DNA of 64,000 nt from assembly GCF_019048845.1 (NCBI RefSeq), contig NZ_CP077425.1:1018653-1082652 (forward strand), written 5' to 3'. The stretch comes from Vibrio mimicus. GTDB taxonomy: Bacteria; Pseudomonadota; Gammaproteobacteria; Enterobacterales; Vibrionaceae. Positions 1 through 8,030 of the stretch are shown one piece after another (position 1 is the stretch's first letter; every line of letters starts with the position of its first letter). The translations under genes and the position numbers were made by a program. The notes beneath the pieces were generated by a model that saw only the letters and a program-made list of their open reading frames with translations, was not told the DNA's origin and did no database searches.

Positions 1-14
1 TTAGGCGGGCGTTA
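1..14 (+). repeat. attC 0 (right end only)
   Basis: The window opens inside an attC. Only the terminal TTAGGCGGGCGTTA with the R' core is present, and it marks the left edge of cassette 1. Confidence 0.9.
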
Positions 15-31
15 TGTCATGGGAGGTATTT

Positions 32-595
32 GTGACAGAAGCAAAAGTGATAAATGTGCCAATACATATTGTTGATCCTGTGAAAAATTCGATCGACTTG
101 ATGGTTGATAAACTAAGTGTAATTACAGAGTTTAAACTTTGGTACGCTTTCTATCATCAGATAATTGATGGAAACTATGAAGTTCAAAATGCGGAATTTT
201 CAGAGGCTTTTCATAAGCTCTGGACTATTTCAGGTCATCACATCCGAGAGCAAATTAATGATGATAAGAAATTACTCCAATTACTAAGTAAATTTTTACC
301 ACCATATAAAGAGGAGAGCATCTTATTGTTCAGAGGAGAGGCCTTAGACTCATACAATAAGCAACAGATTGGTTTTTGCTGGACACCTGTCCGTGACAAA
401 GCGGAACAATTTGCATGTGGTCTTAACGCTGTTGGCTCTGGTGGTATTTTGCTGTCATGTGAGTGTCAATCGAATTGGATTCTATCTTCGCCCAGTGAAC
501 ATAGTAAATACTTAGGTGAGTATGAATATACAGTTAACCCTTTTCTTTTAGAAAATGTCATAGGGCTTACCCGATTCCCAGCCTTAGGAAGCTGA
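32..595 (+). CDS. ADP-ribosyltransferase-like protein (tentative)
   Basis: 187 aa from a GTG at 32, preceded by a strong ribosome-binding site GGGAGG at 21-26. An in-frame ATG at 14 lies on the attC core and has no such site. An N-terminal helical region (about residues 15-95) is followed by a segment with the order expected of R-S-E class ADP-ribosyltransferases: LFRGE (R101), a CWTP-AEQFA block (T118), and GEYEY (E163/E165) near the C-terminus. The fold assignment is inference from motif order, and no family name is recognised. It is the only gene of cassette 1; the next attC starts 3 bases after its stop codon. If correct it would modify a cellular or phage target using NAD. It could equally be an inactive relative. 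Confidence 0.6.
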   Translation: MTEAKVINVPIHIVDPVKNSIDLMVDKLSVITEFKLWYAFYHQIIDGNYEVQNAEFSEAFHKLWTISGHHIREQINDDKKLLQLLSKFLPPYKEESILLFRGEALDSYNKQQIGFCWTPVRDKAEQFACGLNAVGSGGILLSCECQSNWILSSPSEHSKYLGEYEYTVNPFLLENVIGLTRFPALGS

Positions 596-597
596 CA

Positions 598-719
598 TAA
601 CAAACGCCTCAAGAGGGACTGTCAACGCGTGGCGTTTCCAGTCCCAATGAACCGCGGTGGTTATGGCTGTTGTGTTTGAGTTTTGTGGTGTGCGTTGCCA
701 GCCCCTTAGGCGGGCGTTA
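598..719 (+). repeat. attC 1
   Basis: Closes cassette 1; main (VCR-like) type. Cassette ends pair over 9 bp (GTTATGTCA / TGACATAAC). Confidence 0.97.
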
Positions 720-737
720 TGTTTATCGGAGAAGTTC

Positions 738-1052
738 ATGGTCAATTGGCCTTGTATTCTGAAATTAGATGGTGACGATGAGCTTGTTTATTTGGGCTCT
801 GAGGCTGATTTGAATTGCGAGTGTGTGGATCTGATCGTTAGTCCGAGCGATCGAGTCATTGATTCTGAAGGTTTTGTCTATTCAATAGTTTCAGATGGAT
901 CAGCAGTCAACTTGATTGAAAACTCAACCCAGATTTCAGTAGAGGAAGCGTCTAGATTGATTCAACGTCATGAGTTCTGTTTAGCGGAAGTCTGTTTGAC
1001 AAAAATTCAGTTTGAAACAGTCGCGGAAGCATTTAACTGTTTGAAATCTTAG
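738..1052 (+). CDS. DUF4144-like small protein
   Basis: 104 aa from ATG 738, with GGAG at about 728 as ribosome-binding site. Longer in-frame starts would read into attC and are rejected. Acidic, no signal peptide or membrane segment, probably cytoplasmic. The N-terminal NWPCILKLDGDDELVYL and the C-terminal helix resemble small proteins of Vibrio and Shewanella that I remember as DUF4144; this is from memory and not certain. Function unknown. Sole gene of its cassette. Confidence 0.75.
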   Translation: MVNWPCILKLDGDDELVYLGSEADLNCECVDLIVSPSDRVIDSEGFVYSIVSDGSAVNLIENSTQISVEEASRLIQRHEFCLAEVCLTKIQFETVAEAFNCLKS

Positions 1053-1064
1053 GCCAGATAAACA

Positions 1065-1187
1065 TAACAAACGCCTCAAGAGGGACTGTCAACGCGTGGC
1101 GTTTCCAGTCCCATTGAGCCGCGGTGGTTACGGTTGTTGTGTTTGGGTTTAGTGGTAATGCGTTGTCAGCCCCTTAGGCGGGCGTTA
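1065..1187 (+). repeat. attC 2
   Basis: Closes cassette 2; main type. Ends pair over 12 bp (GTTATGTTTATC / GATAAACATAAC). Confidence 0.97.
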
Positions 1188-1600
1188 GCTTCTTAAAGGC
1201 TAGAATCCTCAAAATCTGTGTTTAATTGTCCTAAAATTCAGCTTTTAGCGTTCAAATTTCACAATTTGGCTTTTGAGTTTTTTCTTGATGCTGATTTGGT
1301 TGAACGTGTTGAAAGTTCTGTGATTTTAAAGTTGCTGAAAACTAGCAAGCCTCGATGCTTCAACGCTGTTGGATGTTCAACACTCAAAGTTTGGTTTCAC
1401 AAATGGCGGCATCATCGCTGTGATTTGGTTTTCTTTGTCGCGGACTCTTAACCGTGGCCAACTTAACCTTGATTGTTTTGAGTTTTGGTAGCCAACCTCA
1501 CAGCTTTTGGCGTTGGACGTGTGTTTGTGTGATGCTTTTGCGTAAAATGCCTTTCAAGCAAATGTGTTAAAAGCCATTGTGAAACAATAGGCTACGAAGC
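1188..1600 (+). other. ORF-less cassette, family A (subtype A-prime), copy 1
   Basis: About 413 bp with no convincing gene. It begins GCTTCTTAAAGGC and shares the family core (TTTGTCGCGGACTCTTAACC, GCTTTTGGCGTTGGACGTGT). The short frame seen in other copies (LNRGQLNLDRFEFW) is cut by a TAG at about 1489. A small hairpin ATTGTGAAACAAT precedes the attC. Confidence 0.85.
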
Positions 1601-1723
1601 TAACAAACGCCTCAAGAGGGACTGTCAACGCGCGGCGTTTCCAGTCCCATTGAGCCGCGGTGGTTACGGTTGTTGTGTTTGAGTTTAGTGTTAATGCGTT
1701 GCCAGCCCCTTAGGCGGGCGTTA
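1601..1723 (+). repeat. attC 3
   Basis: Main type; ends pair over 9 bp (GTTAGCTTC / GAAGCTAAC), the A-prime signature. Confidence 0.97.
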
Positions 1724-2135
1724 GTTTCTACCTAGAAAAATCATTAAAAGCTCAGATTCATGCCCTGAAAAATCAGCTTTAAGAGTTCAAGTCGCACTAT
1801 TTGGCTTTTGAGTTTTGCCTGATGCTGATTTGGTAGAAAGCGTTGAAAGTTCAACTGATTAAAAGTCGATGAGAATGAGCAAGCCTCGATGCTTCAACAT
1901 CGTTGGATGTTCAACACTGGCAGCTTGGTTTTACAAATGGCTTCGTCATTGCTGAAATTGTGCTTTCTTTGTCGCGGAATCTTAGCCGTGGTCAACTCAA
2001 CCTTGATCATTTTAAGTTTTGGCTGCCAACGTCACAGCTTTTGGTGTTGGACGTGTGTTTGTTCGATGCATTTGCGTAAAATGACTTCCAAGCAAATGTG
2101 TTAAAAAATTGTTTTCAAACAATGGGCTACGAAAC
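1724..2135 (+). other. ORF-less cassette, family A (subtype A1), copy 2
   Basis: About 412 bp starting GTTTCTACCTAGAAAAATC. Same core as copy 1 in the 3' two thirds, different 5' third. No gene with a ribosome-binding site. Pre-attC hairpin has diverged (TTGTTTTCAAACAAT). Confidence 0.85.
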
Positions 2136-2258
2136 TAACAAACGCCTCAAGAGGGACTGTCAACGCGTGGCGTTTCCAGTCCCATTGAGCCGCGGTGGTT
2201 ACGGTTGTTGTGTTTGAGTTTAGTGGTAATGCGTTGCCAGCCCCTTAGGCGGGCGTTA
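2136..2258 (+). repeat. attC 4
   Basis: Main type; ends pair over 9 bp (GTTAGTTTC / GAAACTAAC), the A1/A2 signature. Confidence 0.97.
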
Positions 2259-2282
2259 TATTTATTGAGGAAGACCGTAAGA

Positions 2283-3089
2283 GTGGATGATTTTTTTAAA
2301 ACCAAAGTAGGGTTTACAGTCGGTTTGTTAGCTACGATTTTTGCTATCAAGCCATTGATTGATCAATATGGTGATTTGGGCTTTCTTTTCTTTGGAATGA
2401 GCTTAACGATTAAGGCTGCATACCTTTTACTTATTAGTGTGCTAGGTTTGGCTGTTTATTTTATTTCTTTGCAGTTTGCATCTTCAAAACATAGTGAATG
2501 GCTAGATAAGCTGAGCAATGCTTGTTATTCATTCGCCTTGATTATTCCTCCAATATTCTCTCTATTTTGGGGCGTAACTATACTTCTTGCGCAAGTAAGT
2601 AAGCTATTTGAACAATTATCGCCTGAAGTCATTAGTGGTGTAGCTGCATTCCTAACGGGATATGTTGGTAAGAATGTTTACTTGTTTATTGCTCGATCAA
2701 TTAAACAGAAGTTCCTGGACGCAGAAAACACAAATGCAAAAAATCAAATACTAGATTCACTTAACAGAGCGTCAGAGTTAAATAAATCTGGCATGTACGA
2801 CCTTGCAGTATTTGAAGCAAGTAAGGTTCTTGAATCAACATTACGTCAATTGCTAAATGAACTCGCTCCTAATTCAAAAATGGTAAGTATGTATCACCTC
2901 CAGCAGCTTGCTAGCAAACACAGTATTTTGGAATCCCGTGATATTGAATTACTTGATGAAGTTCGCCGAAATAGAAATGTAACGGTACACGACCAAAAAG
3001 CGATTTCTGCGGAAACTTCGGAGCGAGTTATAAACCTATGTCGTGAGCTGTTGGTTAAGTTGAGTACATATGAAGCTCAAGCAGCATAA
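2283..3089 (+). CDS. Membrane protein with C-terminal HEPN-type motif
   Basis: 268 aa from GTG 2283, with AGGAAG at 2268-2273. The N-terminal half has about four hydrophobic segments (for example LLLISVLGLAVYFISLQF and SFALIIPPIFSLFWGVTILL), placing it in the inner membrane. After a linker the C-terminal ~110 residues are helical and contain R231-N-V-T-V-H236, the RNxxxH motif of HEPN ribonuclease domains (established family knowledge). This suggests a membrane-anchored HEPN RNase, possibly a defence or toxin gene; that role is inference. No antitoxin gene is in the cassette. It ends in a divergent attC type, suggesting an origin in another array. Confidence 0.75.
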   Translation: MDDFFKTKVGFTVGLLATIFAIKPLIDQYGDLGFLFFGMSLTIKAAYLLLISVLGLAVYFISLQFASSKHSEWLDKLSNACYSFALIIPPIFSLFWGVTILLAQVSKLFEQLSPEVISGVAAFLTGYVGKNVYLFIARSIKQKFLDAENTNAKNQILDSLNRASELNKSGMYDLAVFEASKVLESTLRQLLNELAPNSKMVSMYHLQQLASKHSILESRDIELLDEVRRNRNVTVHDQKAISAETSERVINLCRELLVKLSTYEAQAA

Positions 3090-3092
3090 ATA

Positions 3093-3215
3093 TAACAAGC
3101 AATTTAAGAGGGATTCACAACGCTTGGCACTTTTGTTTCTACTTCAAATTTAGTGTTTAATGGCACAATGCGTTAGGTTGGGTGGAGGCGTTGTTCACCC
3201 CTTAATTGGGCGTTA
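3093..3215 (+). repeat. attC 5 (divergent type)
   Basis: Starts TAACAAGCAATTTAAGAGGG and ends CACCCCTTAATTGGGCGTTA; same subtype as attC 16. Ends pair over 11 bp (GTTATATTTAT / ATAAATATAAC). Confidence 0.93.
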
Positions 3216-3260
3216 TATTTTAAAACTGAACCAGTGTTTACTATGGATTAGGAAGCGCCC

Positions 3261-3542
3261 ATGAACGTGGATAAAGCGAAAAAACGGATTGCAAAACGAA
3301 TTAGTCGAGGTTTTAAAGGCTATCCACAAATCTCATTAGAATATTTTGGTAAAACCCCAGATTTAGCCACTGAGGTAGTAATCACTTATTTATCAGAAGA
3401 AACCGCCGAGCCCCAAGTTCAGAGATTTGTTAGCGAAAAGGATGTGCGAGAGGATGAAGCTATTCAATCTGTATTGCTAAAAATCATAGAGCGAGCCGAT
3501 GCAAATACAGTAACTGAAAAGACAGTAATCTCTGCCTGTTAA
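3261..3542 (+). CDS. Small conserved cassette protein
   Basis: 93 aa from ATG 3261, with TTAGGAAG upstream. Very basic N-terminus (DKAKKRIAKRISRGFKGYP), then a mixed alpha/beta domain with YFGKTPDLATEVVI and a C-terminal helix ending in a TVTEKTVIS strand. I recognise this as a small protein recurring in integron cassettes and gamma-proteobacteria, but know no function. Cytoplasmic; single-gene cassette. Confidence 0.75.
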   Translation: MNVDKAKKRIAKRISRGFKGYPQISLEYFGKTPDLATEVVITYLSEETAEPQVQRFVSEKDVREDEAIQSVLLKIIERADANTVTEKTVISAC

Positions 3543-3574
3543 GAGAAACAACTGTAAGAGCAGAGTTATAAATA

Positions 3575-3696
3575 TAACAAACGCCTCAAGAGGGACTGTC
3601 AACGCATGGCGTTTCCAGTCCCAATGAGCCACGGTGGTTTCGGTTGTTATGTTTGAGTTTTGTGTTATGCGTTGCCAGCCCCTTAGGCGGGCGTTA
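3575..3696 (+). repeat. attC 6
   Basis: Main type, with CATGG instead of CGTGG. Ends pair over 9 bp (GTTATATTT / AAATATAAC). Confidence 0.97.
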
Positions 3697-3720
3697 TATG
3701 CAAATCAGTAGGTAGGTTTT

Positions 3721-4935
3721 ATGTCAAAGAAAAAATGGTCACAAGTTGACAAAGCATACACATTTTTCTTAGAGAGTTTTAAAGCTGGGCATGAGTTTTC
3801 ATTAGAAGAACTGGCTGAAAATACTGGTTGGAGCGTATCTACTGTTAAAACGTATTTGGGGAAAAAATGGGCATTATTGTTAGAGCGCGGTAGTAGAGGT
3901 TTTAAGGTCACAGAGGCCATTACAACCTTCAACGTAACGACTTTTCGGCAACATCAAAGCCAAAAAGACGAAGTTGATAAGTACTTACACCAGATCATGC
4001 TAGAAAAATCTATATCTGCGTGTATTTCAGCTATAGAGATTTATAACAAACCCAATTTTCTTCATCGTGAAGAAACCTTTTCTATCTTAATGACGAATGC
4101 GTGGGAACTTCTTCTCAAGTCTAAGCTTGTAAAGGAAGCTGGTGATTCGCCTCAAGCAATTCACATTGTTAATAAGGGTGATGTTGTAATATCTCCAAGC
4201 GGAAATCCGAAAACGATTGCGCTTGGTACGGCACTCAATCGTTTACTTGCTAATGGTTCTGTTCCTGCAGTGGTTGGAGACAACATCAGGCTTTTAATGA
4301 ACATTCGTGATGACTCGGTGCATTTTGTTTGTGGTGACTTAGAGTTAAGTACTCGTATCCAAGAAATTGGTACGGCATCTTTGAAAAATTTTATGACATT
4401 AGCGATGCATTGGTTTAATTATGACTTTAGTCGTTATAACTTCTATTTAATGCCCGTGTCATTCTTTCACTTATCAGATGTGGCTAGTTTCAGTGTTGAT
4501 AGTACTGTTAAGTCAAATCTATTGAACTATCTGAAAAGTATTGAAAAAGAACATGAGCATGACAAAGATGCAAATTATGCTATTTCTTTGAAACTTCATA
4601 CTAAGTTAGTAAAAACCACTAACGATGAAGCATTACAGGTTCGTCTAACAAATGACCCAGACGCACCGGAAATAGTATTTTCAGAAGAAGATGCTCTTAA
4701 AAACTACCCACACGACTACAATGAATTACTTGATATTCTTAAAGCTCGCTATACCAATTTTAAACAAAATAAAGTCTTCCATGATCAAATGAGGATTCTG
4801 AAAGCCGAGGGTGAAAGGTATTGTAAAGTGCGTCGCTTAGACCCAGATAATCCCAAAAGTATTAACAAGACTTTCTATCACAATAGGGTTATAGATCAGT
4901 TCGACCAATGGTATGAAAGGGTTCGAGTAAAATAA
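3721..4935 (+). CDS. DUF3644 (HEPN-like) protein with N-terminal winged helix
   Basis: 404 aa from ATG 3721. Residues about 15-70 form a helix-turn-helix (LEELAENTGWSVSTVKTYLG). Residues about 90-230 match DUF3644, with the diagnostic TNAWELLLKSKL block and IRDDSVHF. The R196-x4-H201 spacing is that of HEPN RNases, and DUF3644 is grouped with HEPN-like families. The remaining ~170 residues, including a basic C-terminus, are unassigned. Likely role: nucleic-acid-directed RNase in phage defence (inference). Single-gene cassette; stop codon is 7 bp from attC. Confidence 0.8.
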   Translation: MSKKKWSQVDKAYTFFLESFKAGHEFSLEELAENTGWSVSTVKTYLGKKWALLLERGSRGFKVTEAITTFNVTTFRQHQSQKDEVDKYLHQIMLEKSISACISAIEIYNKPNFLHREETFSILMTNAWELLLKSKLVKEAGDSPQAIHIVNKGDVVISPSGNPKTIALGTALNRLLANGSVPAVVGDNIRLLMNIRDDSVHFVCGDLELSTRIQEIGTASLKNFMTLAMHWFNYDFSRYNFYLMPVSFFHLSDVASFSVDSTVKSNLLNYLKSIEKEHEHDKDANYAISLKLHTKLVKTTNDEALQVRLTNDPDAPEIVFSEEDALKNYPHDYNELLDILKARYTNFKQNKVFHDQMRILKAEGERYCKVRRLDPDNPKSINKTFYHNRVIDQFDQWYERVRVK

Positions 4936-4941
4936 GGCATA

Positions 4942-5064
4942 TAACAAACGCCTCAAGAGGGACTGTCAACGCGCGGCGTTTCCAGTCCCATTGAGCCGCG
5001 GTGGTTGCAGTTGTTGTGTTTGAGTTTTGTGTTAATGCGTTGTCAGCCCCTTAGGCGGGCGTTA
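4942..5064 (+). repeat. attC 7
   Basis: Main type; ends pair over 9 bp (GTTATATGC / GCATATAAC). Confidence 0.97.
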
Positions 5065-5579
5065 TGCTTAATCCATAAAAATCAGTAGGTTGTGTTTGTC
5101 GATTCCCTTGGCATTTCGTTCAGGTTTTGTCGACAATTCAATATTGTTTTTCGCTGCCTAATGAAGCGGCAGTGTATCTGGCGCTGAAAAATCGCGGTGA
5201 TTGCCTCATTGTGTTGTTGAGTCTGCGCGAGGTTAGTGTTGTTGGCTCAAGTCGCTTTGAGCAGTTTGGTGCCTTTACTTACAGGCTTAAAGTCTGTCGG
5301 CAATTGAATATTGTTTTGCGCTGCCTAATGAAACGGCAATGTGTTTGTCGCTGTAAGTTTCAGTGTGATTGCCTCATTGAGTTATCGTGCCCATGCGTGG
5401 TGAGTGAGTTTGTCGGAGAGGTTTTCTACATTGGCCTAGTTGCTAAATGAAAGCCTGCATTGGTCAGTTCATAGGTAAAAATTGAGCCAGTTCTAGTTCA
5501 AGAAAATTCGAGTTTTGGTCAATGATTTCATTGGGTTATTCTTGAGTTGGTTCAAATGTAAAGTGTTGAAGCTTAAGCA
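5065..5579 (+). other. ORF-less cassette, family B, copy 1
   Basis: About 515 bp starting TGCTTAATCCATAAAAATC. Contains an internal direct duplication of about 85 bp: CAATTCAATATTG at about 5135 and CAATTGAATATTG at about 5303, offset about 168 bp. An open frame of 107 codons (5127-5450) is rich in Cys but has no ribosome-binding site, and its 5' half is stopped in most other copies. Terminal sequences GTTATGCTTAA / TTAAGCATAAC are complementary. Confidence 0.8.
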
Positions 5580-5702
5580 TAACAAACGCCTCAAGAGGGA
5601 CTGTCAACGCGTGGCGTTTCCAGTCCCATTGAGCCGCGGTGGTTTTGGTTGTTGTGTTTGAGTTTAGTGGTAATGCGTTGTCAGCCCCTTAGGCGGGCGT
5701 TA
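5580..5702 (+). repeat. attC 8
   Basis: Main type; ends pair over 11 bp (GTTATGCTTAA), the family B signature. Confidence 0.97.
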
Positions 5703-5821
5703 AGTGCCAATCGGCTTCTGTCAGATAAGCGTTAATAATTAAGAAATCGTGACCTTCTGCGAAACGTTCAAATCACATTAATGTAAGATTCAAAAATTTT
5801 ATAAATCGTCAAGGGTTGATA

Positions 5822-6919
5822 ATGTTCAGTATTGGTATAGGTTCAAAAACATCCACCGGTGGGGAAGTCATAGAAGGTAACAATGGCATTATGATGAATG
5901 GCCTTGTTGCCAGTTCAGTTGGTCATCAAGCAACCTGTAAATCAGGACGTAAAGAATGTGCAGGGATAGGGCCAATCGTTGCTGTTGGTCCGAGAGATGT
6001 GAATTTACCTGCTGGTCCCGCAGCAAGGGTAGGCGATTATGTCGATTGTGGTTGTCCTCCTGGTTCAAATGTTTTGGTTGGCTCTAGCAGTGTTCAAATC
6101 GGTAGTTCTTCCGTTTCAGCTAGTATCGCACCAGCGCAGCGTTCACTATCAAGTATGAATTCAGCTGCTTCCTCATTGAGTGCAACATCGAATTCGAGTT
6201 CAGCAGCAGGTGCAGCGGTTCCTAAAATTAATCCTAATAACATGTATTGGCCGCCGTATAACCCATTAGCTCCAGAGGGTGAAAAAGAAATCAAGTTAGA
6301 ATACACGCAAGAAATTGTGAAATTTGCGGTATTAGAGCCGAAAGAGTGGACAGCATTCTTTGATAGATTTGATGTGGTCAAGAATTTAAAAGACACAGCA
6401 ACAGGGTTATACAATGCAAGAGAGACAGCAAAAGCTTTAGGTGGGGTCGGTGTAACTGCGTTTGTCAGAACTATCGATGGTGTTGATTACGTTATCCTAA
6501 AAAATTATGAATATTGGTCTCAAACCCTATTACATGGGGGCGTGTTTAAGGCCGATAATGCACGAGTTGTCAAGCTAGGTTTGGGGGCTTTAGACTCTGC
6601 AAAAGGAATGGTTCGTTACGTTAGAGTCAGCGCACCCATGGAGATTTTAGTGGGTTCAGCGATCAATGTGCTTCAATTCATTGTCAACGACGAATATACG
6701 TTGGCTAAATTAGGCGTTGATCAGGCCAAACTATTTGTTCATGCATTTATTGTTGCAGGTGTTGCATTAGGTGCCGGTGCTGTATTTACCGGAGTTGCAG
6801 CAACGGTTACAGGTAAATTAGTTATTCTGGTTCTATCTAATGCATTTGTTTGGGGTGTTGATAAGTGGACAGATTTTGAGAAGAAAATCATAGAACAAAC
6901 AATGAAGCTAGGTGAATAA
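5822..6919 (+). CDS. PAAR-domain type VI secretion effector
   Basis: 365 aa from ATG 5822, with AAGGG seven bases upstream. Residues 1 to about 95 are a PAAR-type tip domain (GNNGIMMNGLVASSVGHQ, then VGPRDVNLPAGPAARVGDYVD and a CGCPPGS turn). PAAR proteins sharpen the VgrG spike and carry toxins (established). A Ser/Ala-rich linker (about 100-140) leads to a C-terminal toxin region with two hydrophobic segments (AFIVAGVALGAGAVFTGVAA, LVILVLSNAFVWGV) and a charged helix. This suggests a membrane-inserting toxin (inference). The adjacent overlapping gene is the likely immunity protein. Confidence 0.8.
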   Translation: MFSIGIGSKTSTGGEVIEGNNGIMMNGLVASSVGHQATCKSGRKECAGIGPIVAVGPRDVNLPAGPAARVGDYVDCGCPPGSNVLVGSSSVQIGSSSVSASIAPAQRSLSSMNSAASSLSATSNSSSAAGAAVPKINPNNMYWPPYNPLAPEGEKEIKLEYTQEIVKFAVLEPKEWTAFFDRFDVVKNLKDTATGLYNARETAKALGGVGVTAFVRTIDGVDYVILKNYEYWSQTLLHGGVFKADNARVVKLGLGALDSAKGMVRYVRVSAPMEILVGSAINVLQFIVNDEYTLAKLGVDQAKLFVHAFIVAGVALGAGAVFTGVAATVTGKLVILVLSNAFVWGVDKWTDFEKKIIEQTMKLGE

Positions 6920-7323
6920 TGCTTAAGTTGATATTCGTATATGTATTGGCAGTTGCATTTTTTATTGGTGGTTTTGGTTTTTTTAGCCACATATTTATAT
7001 GGCCGTTTTTTGATGTTTCGCCAGAAGTAGTATCTGCGGATCCGTACTATTTTGTGTCATTAATATTAGGGCTAAGCGCAGGCTTCTTTATGATGGCACC
7101 TGTAAATATATTATCTAAACATCTACGCGGAAAAGAGCTTAAGATAACGACATTGGCTATCGTGTCTATGAGCTTTGGGGTGTTTGCTCTCGTTTTAAAT
7201 ATGTTTCTCTATAGTGAGGTAATATCACCACTTGGGTTAACTGAATGTAATGCTAGAGCTGGTTATAATAAAAACCTATTGACTGATTATGTGAAAAATA
7301 TAGAAAGCTGTAGGTCGGATTAA
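6919..7323 (+). CDS. Probable immunity protein (membrane)
   Basis: 134 aa from ATG 6919, sharing one base with the stop of the PAAR effector (TAATG), so translationally coupled. Three to four hydrophobic segments (FVYVLAVAFFIGGFGFFSHIF, FVSLILGLSAGFFMMAPVNIL, TLAIVSMSFGVFALVLNMFLY) and a C-terminal tail with two Cys. Inner-membrane location fits protection against a membrane-acting toxin. The immunity role rests on gene order, not on a recognised family. Confidence 0.7.
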   Translation: MLKLIFVYVLAVAFFIGGFGFFSHIFIWPFFDVSPEVVSADPYYFVSLILGLSAGFFMMAPVNILSKHLRGKELKITTLAIVSMSFGVFALVLNMFLYSEVISPLGLTECNARAGYNKNLLTDYVKNIESCRSD

Positions 7324-7331
7324 CAGGCACT

Positions 7332-7451
7332 TAACAAACGCTTCAAGAGGGACAGCCAACGCGTGGCATTTTTTCCATGCGTTGGTTTTTGTGATTACGA
7401 TGTTATGCGGAGACTTGGTAGTGGCGTTGTCTGCCCCTTAAGCGGGCGTTA
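7332..7451 (+). repeat. attC 9 (CTTCAAGAGGGACAGCC type)
   Basis: Minor subtype shared with attC 35, 38 and 48 (GACAGCCAACGCG ... CTGCCCCTTAAGCGGGCGTTA). Ends pair over 10 bp (GTTAAGTGCC). Confidence 0.95.
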
Positions 7452-7859
7452 GTTTCTATCAAGAAAAATCATCAAAAGCTCAGGTTCAACGTTTTGAAAA
7501 ATCAGCTTTCAAGTTGTCCGACTTGTTTTTTGAGTTTCAGGCTGATGCTGCTTTGGTAGAAAGTGTTGGAAGTTCAACAGTTTCAAAATCGCTGAAAATC
7601 AACAAGCCTCGAAGCTTCAATGTTGTTGGATTTTCAACACGGTCAGTTTGGTTTCACAAATAGCTGCATCATCGCTGTGATCTGGCTTTCTTTGTCGCCG
7701 ACTCTTAACCTTGGCCAACTTAACCTTGATCGTTTTAAGTTTTGGTTGCCAACTTCACAGCTTTTGGTGTTGGGCGTGTGCTTGTTCGATGCATTTGCGT
7801 AAAATGACTTTCAAGCAAATGTGTTAAAAAAGTCATTGCTAAACAATAGGCTACGAAAC
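7452..7859 (+). other. ORF-less cassette, family A (A1), copy 3
   Basis: About 408 bp. A 60-codon frame is intact at 7620-7802 (MLLDFQHGQFGF ... ALVCLFDAFA-like end), without a ribosome-binding site. It resembles short V. cholerae proteins I remember as DUF645, so coding is possible but unproven. Pre-attC hairpin ATTGCTAAACAAT. Confidence 0.82.
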
Positions 7860-7981
7860 TAACAAACGCCTCAAGAGGGACTGTCAACGCGTGGCGTTTC
7901 CAGTCCCATTGAGCCGCGGTGGTTACGGTTGGTGTGTTTGAGTTTTGTGTTATGCGTTGTCAGCCCCTTAGGCGGGCGTTA
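7860..7981 (+). repeat. attC 10
   Basis: Main type; ends pair over 9 bp (GTTAGTTTC). Confidence 0.97.
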
Positions 7982-7989
7982 GGCGATTG

Positions 7990-8030
7990 AGTGGCGGGGA
8001 AGTGTAATTTAATACCCGCCACTTAATTTT
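7990..8030. terminator. Hairpin terminator at cassette junction
   Basis: Perfect 9-bp stem AGTGGCGGG (7990-7998) / CCCGCCACT (8015-8023) with a 16-nt loop. TAATTTTT follows on the + strand. It sits between attC 10 and the 3' end of a reverse-strand gene. The T-tract favours stopping rightward read-through from upstream cassettes; it may also end the leftward transcript. Confidence 0.75.

Noticed and set aside
657..737. N-terminal extensions reading through attC (ending CQPLRRAL)
   Set aside because: Many frames run through attC into the next gene. The downstream starts with ribosome-binding sites (738, 2283, 17974, 53348 and others) are more plausible.
1188..1600. Family A frames as confident DUF645 genes
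   Set aside because: Half the copies are broken, starts vary and no ribosome-binding site is visible. Kept as ORF-less cassettes with the alternative noted.
2147..2350. Reverse-strand frames ending RGSMGLETPRVDSPS or similar
   Set aside because: This is the antisense reading of attC, repeated at many sites (26288, 29670, 52051). No ribosome-binding site and no independent conservation.
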